From CSSed11-175R1 sp041685735 (GTDB lineage Bacteria; Actinomycetota; Nitriliruptoria; Nitriliruptorales; Nitriliruptoraceae), in the NCBI GenBank assembly GCA_041685735.1, contig JAWLFE010000012.1, positions 13,572 through 77,571 on the forward strand: a stretch of 64,000 nucleotides of DNA, given 5' to 3'. Below are positions 46,361 to 54,880 of the stretch, piece after piece. The position numbers and the translations under genes were made by a program. The notes under the pieces were generated by a model. It had not been told where the DNA came from and did not search any database. It saw only the letters and a list, made by a program, of their open reading frames with translations. Positions within the stretch are counted from its first letter, which is position 1; each line of letters begins with the position of its first letter.

Positions 46361-47604
46361 CACGCGACCTCATCGGCCGGATCGATCAGCTTGGCGGCGC
46401 GGTAGAACTCCGCATCGGCATCCCGCATCGTCTGGATGGAGGTGATGATGCTGTCGACGTCGAGGATGCCCTCGTAGGTGCCGCGACCGTCGACGACGAT
46501 CGCGACGCCGGCTGATCCGACGAGCATCTCCTCGAGGGCATCGGACAGGGTCGCCTGCTTCTCCACCATGGCTCGGGCGGGCAGCCCGAGTTCGGCAGCT
46601 GGGCGGTCGTGGCGGAAGTCCGGAGCGCGCAGCCAGCGCGCGGGCTTGTTGTCCTTGTCCAGCAGCAGCATCGCGGTCCACTCGGACTCCTTGAGCCGCT
46701 TCTGCAGGTCCTCGCGTGGCTCGTCGAGTCGACCGATGAGTGCATCGTCGACGACCGCGATGTCGCGGACCCGTGTGAGCTTCAGGCGCTTGAGGGTCGC
46801 GCCGGTCCCGACGAAGTCCTCGACGAACTCGTTCGCCGGGTTGGTGAGGATCTCCTCGGGCGTCGCGAACTGGGCGATGTGGGACTGTTCCTTGAGGATG
46901 GCGATGCGGTCACCCATCTTGATCGCTTCGTCGATGTCGTGGGTGACGAAGGCGATGGTCTTCTGGAGTTCCTCCTGCAGGCGCAGGAACTCGTTCTGCA
47001 GGCGGGTCCGGGTGATGGGGTCGATGGCGCCGAACGGCTCATCCATCAGCAGGACCGGTGGGTCGGCTGCGAGCGCGCGGGCGACGCCGACACGTTGCCG
47101 CTGACCACCGGAGAGTTCCTTGGGGTAGCGCGAGCGGTAGACCGCCGGATCGAGGCCGACGACATCGAGCAGTTCGTCGATCCGTGCGTCCGTGCGGTCC
47201 TTGTCCCAGCCGAGCAGCCGCGGGACGGTGCCGACGTTGCCCTCGATGGTGATGTGCGGGAACAACCCGATCTGCTGGATCACGTAGCCGATGCGCCGGC
47301 GCAGGTGGTTCGGATCGATGGTGGTGACGTCTTCACCGTCGATGATGATGTTGCCGCTGGTCGGTTCGATGATCCGGTTGATCATCTTCAGCGTGGTCGT
47401 CTTGCCACACCCGGAGGGGCCGACGAACACGACGATCTCACCCTTCGGGATCTCCATCGACACGCGGTCGACCGCAGGGGTCTCCTCGCCGGGGTAGCGC
47501 TTCGTGAGGTCGCGGAGCTCGATCATCGTCTCACCGACGGCCGCATCACCGCCGATCGCGGTCTCCTTGTCGTACTGCTTGGTGTCGTTCGTCTGGTCAG
47601 TCAC
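46360..47604 (-). CDS. Osmoprotectant ABC ATPase with CBS domains (OpuCA type)
   Basis: The 414-residue protein has an ABC domain with Walker A GPSGCGKTTTLK, Q loop VIQQIGLFPH, signature LSGGQRQRVGVARAL, Walker B VLLMDEP and the switch His in VTHDIDEA. After about residue 280 come two CBS domains (ATLSDALEEMLVGSAGVAIVVDGRGTYEGILDVDSI in the second). In OpuA and OpuC such domains sense ionic strength or cyclic di-AMP. It lies between two permease genes with short overlaps on both sides, forming one operon. GTG start at 47604. Confidence 0.93.
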   Translation of the reverse strand: MTDQTNDTKQYDKETAIGGDAAVGETMIELRDLTKRYPGEETPAVDRVSMEIPKGEIVVFVGPSGCGKTTTLKMINRIIEPTSGNIIIDGEDVTTIDPNHLRRRIGYVIQQIGLFPHITIEGNVGTVPRLLGWDKDRTDARIDELLDVVGLDPAVYRSRYPKELSGGQRQRVGVARALAADPPVLLMDEPFGAIDPITRTRLQNEFLRLQEELQKTIAFVTHDIDEAIKMGDRIAILKEQSHIAQFATPEEILTNPANEFVEDFVGTGATLKRLKLTRVRDIAVVDDALIGRLDEPREDLQKRLKESEWTAMLLLDKDNKPARWLRAPDFRHDRPAAELGLPARAMVEKQATLSDALEEMLVGSAGVAIVVDGRGTYEGILDVDSIITSIQTMRDADAEFYRAAKLIDPADEVA

Positions 47605-48250
47605 GGATGCCTCGAGGGATCGTCAGTCGGCCGATGGCGAGATAGAGAAGGTCGAAGAGCATGGCCAGGACCACGATGGCCAGGGTCCCGCCCAGCAGGG
47701 ATTCCAGGGCGCCCGGCGAGCCGATCCGCCGGATCCCGCGGAAGATCTCCTGCCCGAGCCCGCTCCCGCCGACGAGTGCGGCGATGGCCGCGATCCCGAC
47801 GGTCAGCAGGGTGGAGACGCGCAGCCCGGCCAGCATGACCGGCCACGCGTTCGGCAGCTCGATGCGCCACAGCTGCATGGTCTTGCTCATGCCCATGCCG
47901 GCGGCCGACTCGACGACCGCGTTGTCCACCGAGAACAGCCCGGAGACCGTGTTGCGGACGATGGCCAGCAGCGCGTAGAGCGTCAGGGCCACGATCGGGC
48001 CCGTGTCACCGATCCCCACGATCGGGATCATCAGCGCGAACAGCGCGAGGGACGGGATGGTCAGGAAGGTCGAGGTGACGCTCAGGATCGGTCCTCGGAA
48101 CGCCGGGAAGCGGTGCGCCGCGATGCCAAGGAACAGGCCGATGATGGTCGCGAACAGCATCGCGTAGCCGACGATGCGGATGTGTTCGAGCGATTGCACC
48201 AGCAGCGTGCGTTGGGTGGATGGACTCGAGAGGTACTCGAGGAACGCCAA
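47597..48250 (-). CDS. Osmoprotectant ABC permease (OpuBB/OpuCB type), first gene of operon
   Basis: The 217-residue permease has about five membrane spans and the coupling loop ESAAGMGMSKTMQLWRIELPNAWPVMLAG. VRNTVSGLFSVDNAVV and VGGSGLGQEIFRGI, both typical of Opu permeases, are present. The start is a TTG at 48250 with AGGAG nine bases upstream; no ATG or GTG gives the first span. It overlaps the ATPase gene by eight bases. Confidence 0.88.
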   Translation of the reverse strand: MAFLEYLSSPSTQRTLLVQSLEHIRIVGYAMLFATIIGLFLGIAAHRFPAFRGPILSVTSTFLTIPSLALFALMIPIVGIGDTGPIVALTLYALLAIVRNTVSGLFSVDNAVVESAAGMGMSKTMQLWRIELPNAWPVMLAGLRVSTLLTVGIAAIAALVGGSGLGQEIFRGIRRIGSPGALESLLGGTLAIVVLAMLFDLLYLAIGRLTIPRGIRD

Positions 48251-48676
48251 GGGCGTCTGCTCCTACGAGGGGACGGTGGGGGTGACGATGGCGCCGAGGT
48301 GCCTGGCGCGAGGCTCGGTGCGGGGGTTCGCCGCAGAGCCGCCGCTGGCAGCTCCGACCAGGCTCGGCTGGATCCGATGTCGGAACCGGTGGCGGTACCG
48401 CGAACGTCGAACGCCGGCCGAGTGGGCCGGCGTGAGCAGCTGGCGGAACACGTACATGCCGTGTGTCGTTCTCGTCGAGCGTAACGGGCCGGTAGCTGTC
48501 TGGCCAGTGACGACCCCCGCCGAGGGGTCTCGCCGGTGCCCCGGTCCGGGGTGTCACAGGGGTCTGCGACGCTGTCGAGCGGATCGGCCGGGGCGGCCGT
48601 GTCACCGGCGGCACCGGTGGGCAGCCGTGACCATCTCGACGGCTGACAACCAGCGGGGGTCACAGACAGGCGAACC
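48251..48676. other. 426-bp divergent region between ABC operon and HNH gene
   Basis: No convincing gene is seen. It must hold the promoter of the leftward ABC operon. CGCCGGCC (48412-48419) and GGCCGGCG (48425-48432) form a perfect 8-bp hairpin with a five-base loop, and ACAC-N9-GTGT lies near 48448. Neither resembles a known operator, and no T-box, CRISPR or tRNA is visible. Confidence 0.5.
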
Positions 48677-49531
48677 ATGGGACGGCCACGTACCTGGACC
48701 GACGACGACCTCCGCGACGCCCTGCACGACGCCACGTCGTGGAGCGACGTCTGTCGACGCCTCCGGCTCGGGACGAGCGGCGGCAATCTCCGCTCCGTTC
48801 GGGAACGCTGCCAGGCGCTTGAGCTGGACACTTCGCATCTCCCTGCGCCCGGTGCGGCACCCCGTACCTGGACCGACCAACAGCTGCGTGAAGCGGTCCG
48901 CTCGGCACGCAATCTCAACGGGGTGTTCCGGCACCTGGATCTGGCCGTCGGCGGGAGTGCGTGGCGGCGGATGCAGGATCACATCGAACGGTTGAGCCTC
49001 GACACGTCGCACTGGGACGCTGGCCGCTGGCAGCCTGGTGGCGCCCGAGTGCGCCGTCCGAGGGTCCATCTCGACGACGGAGCCTTGCGTGTGGCCGTCG
49101 TGGGCGCGCGATCGATCGCCGAAGTGGTTCGTCGCCTCGGGTTCGAAACGACCAGTGGCACCCTGCATCGCCGGGTTCGTGACCGGATCCTGGAACTCGA
49201 CCTCGCAGATGACTCACTGCGTGGCCAGGCATGGTCACGGGGGACCCGACGCGACCGGAGGTCGCTGCCGCTCGAGGAGGTTCTGGTTCCGGGATCGAGC
49301 TACCGGGGCGGATCGGTACGCCTGCGTCGGCGACTCGTTGCCGCTGGCCTGCTCGAGGAAAGGTGCGCGATATGCGGACTCGTGATGTGGCGCGGGGAGC
49401 CGGCGCCTCTCGAACTGGACCACGTCGACGGCGATCCCCGGAACCAGACGCTCGGCAACCTGCGACTCCTGTGTCCGAACTGCCATGCCCAGACTCCGAC
49501 CTACTGTGGTCGCAACATCGGAAGAGGCTAG
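48677..49531 (+). CDS. HNH endonuclease with three tandem N-terminal repeats
   Basis: The 284-residue protein ends in an HNH nuclease: CAIC (230-233), LELDHVDGDPRN with His249, NLRLLCPNCHAQTPTYC with Cys266, Cys269 and His270. Before it is the family linker PLEEVLVPGSSYRGGSVRLRRRLVAAGLL. Residues 5-55, 63-113 and 128-182 are three diverged copies of a helix-turn-helix-like unit. Each begins with a hydrophobic/acidic L-R-x-A pattern, passes through V-x-R-x-L and ends L-x-L-D-(T-S-H). Related free-standing HNH proteins usually carry one copy. It lies 33 bases before a tRNA gene and may be mobile or defensive; the target is unknown. No strong ribosome site precedes the ATG. Confidence 0.85.
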   Translation: MGRPRTWTDDDLRDALHDATSWSDVCRRLRLGTSGGNLRSVRERCQALELDTSHLPAPGAAPRTWTDQQLREAVRSARNLNGVFRHLDLAVGGSAWRRMQDHIERLSLDTSHWDAGRWQPGGARVRRPRVHLDDGALRVAVVGARSIAEVVRRLGFETTSGTLHRRVRDRILELDLADDSLRGQAWSRGTRRDRRSLPLEEVLVPGSSYRGGSVRLRRRLVAAGLLEERCAICGLVMWRGEPAPLELDHVDGDPRNQTLGNLRLLCPNCHAQTPTYCGRNIGRG

Positions 49532-49564
49532 GCTCACGCTGCGGGCGGCAGTACTGCCCGTTGC

Positions 49565-49648
49565 GCCCCCGTGCTGGAATTGGCAGACAGGGACGACTCA
49601 AAATCGTCTGCCCGGAAGGGCTTGTGGGTTCGAGTCCCACCGGGGGTA
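49565..49648 (+). tRNA. tRNA-Leu (CAA anticodon)
   Basis: Acceptor GCCCCCG pairs with CGGGGGT (G1-U72 wobble at the end). The anticodon arm is GACGA-CTCAAAA-TCGTC, giving anticodon CAA, which reads UUG. The variable arm TGCCCGGAAGGGCT is long, as in class II tRNAs. The T arm is GTGGG-TTCGAGT-CCCAC and the discriminator base is A. CCA is not encoded. Confidence 0.96.
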
Positions 49649-49854
49649 CGGCGTCTTCGCCCGCCCGGTTCCTCGAGGCGGATGTTGGCCGCATCCTCGC
49701 TGCGACGCTAGTTTCCGACGTCCGGCTGGCTCTGAGAGGGTGTGTGTCCGTTCCAGTTCACTGCCCGTCTGCGTTGCAGCACGGCCACGTACGAGGACAC
49801 GAAACCGCTATCGCTCAGCCGGACTGACCGCATCACGATCGACCGACGACCGGA

Positions 49855-50193
49855 GTGACCACGCCTTCCCTACGCAGTGCCAGCCGGGTGCACGAGCGCC
49901 TCAGGCGACTCCAGGAACAGCTCAAGCGGGTCCGCGCGACGGAGCGCGTCCTCGCCGAGCAGGTGGCCCACCTCGATGAGGTGGCCGCTGACGCAGAGAC
50001 GCGCAAGCTGGTGTCGCAGACCCCGCTCGCTGACCGTGAGTGGCGGGAGGCGCGCACGGACCGGGACCGTCACCGGGCACAGCTCGACGACGCCCGTCGC
50101 GAGTCCAACGAACTGCTCGCAGAGCGCGACCGGCTGCTCGAGCAGCTCCAGGAGCTGGACACGACGCGCCGGCCAGAGGGACCAGACCAGTGA
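49855..50193 (+). CDS. Small coiled-coil protein co-encoded with PdtaR
   Basis: The 112-residue protein is almost entirely a charged helix: RVHERLRRLQEQLKRVRATERVLAEQVAHLDEV, then a break at LVSQTPLADREW, then a second helix ending LLEQLQELD. There is no membrane span, cysteine or catalytic motif. I do not recognise the family. It starts with GTG at 49855 close to a weak CGGAG. It overlaps the response-regulator gene by four bases, so the two are probably made together; it might be a partner of that regulator. Confidence 0.65.
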   Translation: MTTPSLRSASRVHERLRRLQEQLKRVRATERVLAEQVAHLDEVAADAETRKLVSQTPLADREWREARTDRDRHRAQLDDARRESNELLAERDRLLEQLQELDTTRRPEGPDQ

Positions 50194-50816
50194 CCGATAC
50201 GCCGACCGACCCCACCGCAGACGCTGCGGGCGCCACCTCGCCGCGGCCCACCCGCGTCCTGATCGCGGAGGACGAGGCCCTCATCCGGCTCGATCTCAAG
50301 GAGATGCTGGAGGAGGAGGGCTTCGAGGTGGTCGCCGAGGTCGCTGACGGTGCGTCCGCGGTGCGGCTGACCCGTGAACTGGATCCCGACCTGGTCATCC
50401 TCGACGTCAAGATGCCGGTGATGGACGGCATCCAGGCGGCGGAGGAGATCGCCAAGGACCGGCTCGCCGCGATCCTGATCCTGACCGCGTTCAGCCAGCG
50501 GGACCTCGTCGAGAAGGCACGCCGCGCCGGGGCCATGGCCTACCTCGTCAAGCCCTTCCAGAAGCACGATCTGCTCCCGGCCGTCGAGATCGCCGCGGGT
50601 CGCTTCCGTGAGATGTCGGGCCTCGAGGCCACGGTCGACGACCTCGAGGGACGCTTGGAGGCGCGCAAGGTGGTCGATCGCGCCAAGGGGTTGCTCCAGG
50701 AACGCGAGTCGATGTCCGAGGGCGAGGCGTTCCGTTTCGTCCAGCGACAGGCCATGGAGCGTCGCCAGACGATGAAGCAGGTCGCGGAACGGATCATCGC
50801 CCAGTTCGAGGACTGA
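50190..50816 (+). CDS. pdtaR: Response regulator with ANTAR RNA-binding domain (PdtaR type)
   Basis: The 208-residue protein has a receiver domain (about 20-140) with the acidic pair EDE, phosphorylated Asp72 in LVILDVKMPVMDG, the Thr in LTAFSQ and the Lys in YLVKPF. A C-terminal ANTAR domain (about 145-205) contains RKVVDRAKGLLQERESMSEGEAFRFVQ. ANTAR domains bind paired RNA hairpins and prevent termination. The location near polA, rpsA and coaE matches Mycobacterium pdtaR. The cognate kinase PdtaS is not in the window. GTG start overlaps the coiled-coil gene. Confidence 0.93.
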   Translation: MTDTPTDPTADAAGATSPRPTRVLIAEDEALIRLDLKEMLEEEGFEVVAEVADGASAVRLTRELDPDLVILDVKMPVMDGIQAAEEIAKDRLAAILILTAFSQRDLVEKARRAGAMAYLVKPFQKHDLLPAVEIAAGRFREMSGLEATVDDLEGRLEARKVVDRAKGLLQERESMSEGEAFRFVQRQAMERRQTMKQVAERIIAQFED

Positions 50817-50909
50817 TCGAGGACTGATCGAACACGGCGCCGGGTGACGCCCGGGACGGGCGGGGCACGTCGGTCCAGGGGATGGTCAGCTGCGATGATC
50901 GGGTGCTTT

Positions 50910-50929
50910 CCTACGACCGATGTCGTAGG
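50910..50929. promoter_or_regulatory. 20-bp palindrome overlapping the -10 of the amino-acid binding-protein gene
   Basis: CCTACGAC-CGAT-GTCGTAGG is a perfect 8+8 inverted repeat. Its right arm overlaps TAGGCT (50926-50931), a likely -10, with transcription starting about 45 bases before the gene. Its core TACGAC-N4-GTCGTA also occurs upstream of the osmoprotectant binding-protein gene. A repressor site is the simplest reading. Confidence 0.55.
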
Positions 50930-50984
50930 CTTCGGGCCGTCGGAGCCGGATCCCACGGCTCCTCGCGATCCAGGAGGATCCGTC

Positions 50985-51773
50985 ATGCGTTCCATCACCC
51001 ACCCTGTGGCGGCGCTGGCCGCCGCAGCCCTGCTCGCTACCGCCTGTGGCGGCGATGAACCGGCGGCGGAGGGCGACCTCGATCTGGTCAGTTCCGGCAC
51101 CCTCACGGTCTGTTCGGACATCCCCTACGCCCCCTTCGAGTTCGAGGATCCGGACTCGGACATCGGCTACAGCGGCTTCGACATCGAGCTGATCCAGGCC
51201 ATCGCCCAGGAACTCGACCTCGAGGTGGAGGTCGTGGCCAGTGGCTTCGAAGGCCTGACCTCCGGCACCGCGATGGCGGCCGGCGACTGCGACATCGCGG
51301 TGTCCGCGATGACCATCACACCCGAGCGGGCGGAGCAGATCGACTTCTCCGATCCGTACTACGACGCCGTGCAGTCGCTGCTCGTCCCGGAGGGTTCCGA
51401 CATCGCGGGCATCGACGACCTGACCGACGAAATCACGGTCGGTGTGCAGTCGGGGACGACCGGCGAGGCGTACGCCGAGGAGAACGTCCCCGGCGCGGAG
51501 ATCCTGTCGTTCGAGAACACCGGTGACCTGTTCATCGCACTCGAGGCCGGCCAGGTCGACGCGATCCTGCAGGACCAACCCGTCAACGTCGAGTACGCCC
51601 GCGACGAGGGCGGCAGCGTGGTCGAGGAGTACGACACCGACGAGTCGTACGGGATCGCCTTCGAGCAGGATCGTCCCGACGACCTGCTCGCGGCCGTCAA
51701 CACCGCGCTGTCCGACATCCGTGAGGCAGGCACCTACGACGAGATCTACGACCGCTACTTCGCGGTCGACTGA
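50985..51773 (+). CDS. Polar amino-acid ABC substrate-binding lipoprotein
   Basis: The 262-residue protein has a lipoprotein signal ending LLATACGG, then a family 3 solute-binding domain. It begins GTLTVCSDIPYAPFEFED and continues with YSGFDIELIQAIAQEL, the ITPERAEQIDFSDPYYDA block, and GVQSGTTGEAYAEEN. It probably binds a polar or acidic amino acid, since this family serves glutamine, glutamate, cystine and others; the ligand cannot be told. The domain is rich in Asp and Glu. CAGGAGG lies seven bases before the ATG. A hairpin overlaps the stop, and a second stronger one follows. Confidence 0.9.
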   Translation: MRSITHPVAALAAAALLATACGGDEPAAEGDLDLVSSGTLTVCSDIPYAPFEFEDPDSDIGYSGFDIELIQAIAQELDLEVEVVASGFEGLTSGTAMAAGDCDIAVSAMTITPERAEQIDFSDPYYDAVQSLLVPEGSDIAGIDDLTDEITVGVQSGTTGEAYAEENVPGAEILSFENTGDLFIALEAGQVDAILQDQPVNVEYARDEGGSVVEEYDTDESYGIAFEQDRPDDLLAAVNTALSDIREAGTYDEIYDRYFAVD

Positions 51774-51814
51774 TCGCTCGACGCGGGTCGCGAGCGATCC
51801 GCTGCACCATCCCA

Positions 51815-51841
51815 GGGGGAGGCCGTCCGTCGGCCTCCCCC
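51815..51841 (+). terminator. Hairpin after the amino-acid binding-protein gene
   Basis: GGGGGAGGCC pairs perfectly with GGCCTCCCCC around a seven-base loop. Another hairpin, GATCGCTCG/CGAGCGATC, overlaps the stop at 51772-51799. No T-tract follows. It would lower expression of the permease relative to the binding protein. Confidence 0.7.
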
Positions 51842-51905
51842 CTGTGGCGTCTAGGGTCCGGTTCCGACCACGCGGGCCCGCCGTGCCGGTCGAGGAGTGC
51901 GGACC

Positions 51906-52691
51906 GTGAGCAAGCGCAAGCAGCAGCAACTCGTCCGTGCCGGGATGTACGCGGTGTTCATCCTCGCGGTCGGCCTGGTGGTCATCCTGGCGGACGGGGA
52001 GGCCATCCGGCGCAACTTCTTCAACCGCGAGATCGCGCTGGAGATGTTCCCCGACGTGCTGCTGATCGCGGCCCGCAACACCCTGCTCTACACCTTCCTC
52101 GCGTTCAGTTTCGGATTGGCACTCGGGTTGACGCTGGCACTGATGCGGCTGTCGTCGATCGCGCCCTACCGGTGGTTGGCGACGATCTACATCGAGATCT
52201 TCCGCGGGTTGCCGGCCCTGTTGACCATCTTCCTCGTCGGGTTCGGGGTGCCCCTGGCCTTCCGCGGTGCTCGAGCCTGGCCGACACTGTTCACCATCAC
52301 CCTGGGCCTCGGGCTGGTGGCGGCGGCCTACATGGCCGAGACGATCCGCGCGGGGATCGAAGGGGTCCCGCGGGGCCAGATGGAGGCCGCCCGGTCGCTC
52401 GGCATGTCCCACTCGCGGGCCATGGCCTCCGTGGTCATCCCGCAGGGCTTCCGCATCATCATCCCGCCCCTGACCAACGAACTGGTGCTGTTGATCAAGG
52501 ACACCTCGTTGCTGTTCGTGCTCGGCACGACCCCGGCCACCAAGGAGCTGCTGAAGTTCGGACGCGATCTGCTGCAGAGCCGAGCCAACGCCACCCCACT
52601 GATCGTCGTCGGCGCCGTGTACCTGCTGATCACGATCCCGATGACCCAGTTGGTCGCCGTGCTCGAACGCCACAACGCCCGCGCCCGTTGA
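51906..52691 (+). CDS. Polar amino-acid ABC permease
   Basis: The 261-residue protein has about five membrane spans. The HisM/GlnP-type permease motif is complete: YIEIFRGLPALLTIF, then YMAETIRAGIEGVPRGQMEAARSLGMSHSRAMASVVIPQGFRIIIPPLTNEL, including the EAA coupling loop. The GTG at 51906 has GAGGAG eight bases upstream; an in-frame GTG at 51897 overlaps that site and is less likely. A TAGGGT -10-like element at 51852 suggests an added promoter. It sits between binding protein and ATPase genes. Confidence 0.92.
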   Translation: MSKRKQQQLVRAGMYAVFILAVGLVVILADGEAIRRNFFNREIALEMFPDVLLIAARNTLLYTFLAFSFGLALGLTLALMRLSSIAPYRWLATIYIEIFRGLPALLTIFLVGFGVPLAFRGARAWPTLFTITLGLGLVAAAYMAETIRAGIEGVPRGQMEAARSLGMSHSRAMASVVIPQGFRIIIPPLTNELVLLIKDTSLLFVLGTTPATKELLKFGRDLLQSRANATPLIVVGAVYLLITIPMTQLVAVLERHNARAR

Positions 52692-53019
52692 CCGCCGTTG
52701 CCCCGGGGTTCGCTCTCGCCACGCGGAGATGCGTGCCCGGCATGAGTGAACGACGAGGTGCCGACGCGGCGGGAGAGGGAGAGAGCGTCGGCACCTCGCC
52801 GTTCGTCAGCGGTGGTCCGAGGACCTGAACCGCTGTGTCACTGGCGGATGACGGTGGGGAAGCTACGCGGCCGGTGTTCCGGGCACGTTACGGCGGTGTT
52901 GGAAGTGTGTGACCTCAGCGGGTCCGGTGAACGGATCGCTGCGGTTACTCGTCCCGTCCGACGTTGGCGACGCTCGCAGGGGTACGGTGGCCGCTCCAGG
53001 CCCGATGGAGGAGCGAGGC
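52692..53019. other. 328-bp gap between permease and ATPase genes
   Basis: No gene is seen. A strong hairpin (52754-52798) follows the permease, and a possible -10, TACGGT (52983-52988), lies near the right end. So the ATPase gene may be transcribed separately. No tRNA, riboswitch or repeat is recognised. Confidence 0.55.
52754..52798 (+). terminator. Hairpin after the amino-acid permease gene
   Basis: CGAGGTGCCGACGC (52754-52767) pairs perfectly with GCGTCGGCACCTCG (52785-52798): 14 base pairs with a 17-base purine-rich loop. The arms are extended by GAAC/GTTC outside a two-base bulge. No T-tract follows. Confidence 0.7.
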
Positions 53020-53811
<792 letters not shown>

Positions 53812-53857
53812 CCACGGGCCGGCCAGACGATCCTGCTCGGCGATCATGGCGGGTGGG

Positions 53858-54703
53858 TCAGTACAGCGCGCGGGCCAGACGGGGGCGTGCCGCTGCGACG
53901 CGGGGGTCCGCGTCACCGAGGATCCCGAACAGCTCGACCAGCTGGGCGCGTGCCGCGTCCCGCGTCGCGCCGCCGAGTTCGACCGCCTGGAGCAGCCGGT
54001 CGATCGCCTCGTCGTGCTCCCCTCGGGCGGCCAGGGCACGGCCGAGGCTGATCAGCTGCTCGCCGTCATCCGGGGCCGCAGCCACGCTCGCTCGCAGCCC
54101 ATCGATGTCGACGGCACCGTCGGCGGCCAGTGACGCCCGGCTGACGACCGCCTCGGCTCCCGGATCGGGTCGGTGGGGTGCGACCAACCGCATGGCCTCG
54201 TCCGGATCATCGGTGACCACCAGGTCCGCCAACGCGATCGCCGCAGCACGGTGGTCGGGGTCGAGGTCGAGCGCTCGACGCAGGGAGACCTCGGCGTCGT
54301 CGCGCGACATCGTCGCCGCAGCGGCGACCAACCGGTCTGCCTCGGTGGGGACCAGGTCGTCGAGGAACGCCTGGAGCTGGGGTTCCGGGATCACGCCGGT
54401 GAACTGTGACACCGCGCGGCCGTCCCGGAACGCGTAGACCTGCGGGATCCCCTTGACCTGGAAGGCCTGGGCGACCCCACGGTTGGCGTCCACGTCGATC
54501 TTGGCGAGCACGACCTGGCCACCGCGGGCGGTGACCGCTGCCTCCAGCATCGGCCCGAGGGTCCGGCACGGTCCGCACCAGGCGGCCCAGAAGTCGACGA
54601 CGACGGGCACCTCGTGGGACCGATCGAGGACCTCGGTCTGGAAGGAGGCATCGTCGACGTCGATCACCAGTGGCGATGCGGGGGACGGTGCGGATGCGGA
54701 CAC
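53858..54703 (-). CDS. Thioredoxin-TPR protein (CnoX/YbbN type)
   Basis: The 281-residue protein has a thioredoxin domain with the active site WCGPC (Cys43 and Cys46) and the cis-Pro in KGIPQVYAF. A helical TPR-like region (about 125-281) has units such as DDAEVSLRRALDLDPDHRAAAIALADL and LGRALAARGEHDEAIDRLLQAVELG. In E. coli CnoX is a redox-regulated holdase that hands clients to GroEL; there the motif is SxxC, so the intact CxxC here suggests real reductase ability. GTG start at 54703 with a weak ribosome site. It is divergent from polA. Confidence 0.9.
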   Translation of the reverse strand: MSASAPSPASPLVIDVDDASFQTEVLDRSHEVPVVVDFWAAWCGPCRTLGPMLEAAVTARGGQVVLAKIDVDANRGVAQAFQVKGIPQVYAFRDGRAVSQFTGVIPEPQLQAFLDDLVPTEADRLVAAAATMSRDDAEVSLRRALDLDPDHRAAAIALADLVVTDDPDEAMRLVAPHRPDPGAEAVVSRASLAADGAVDIDGLRASVAAAPDDGEQLISLGRALAARGEHDEAIDRLLQAVELGGATRDAARAQLVELFGILGDADPRVAAARPRLARALY

Positions 54704-54880
54704 GGCGGACCTCGCAGGTCGGGGCAGTGATGGAGGATCGTGTTCAGGCGTGCGCGAGCAGTTGATCGGGCCGGTGGTCACAACCCTGGCCGGCCCCGCC
54801 TCGGAGGGTAGACCGGGGACGCCGGCACTAGGCTCGCCGTCCTGCCCGTAGCAACGTCGCCGACCGTCAGGATCCTTCCC

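Noticed and set aside
49532..49700. tRNA-Leu as an integration site for an island
   Set aside because: No integrase and no second copy of the tRNA 3' end were found in the window; the HNH gene alone does not show an integrated element.
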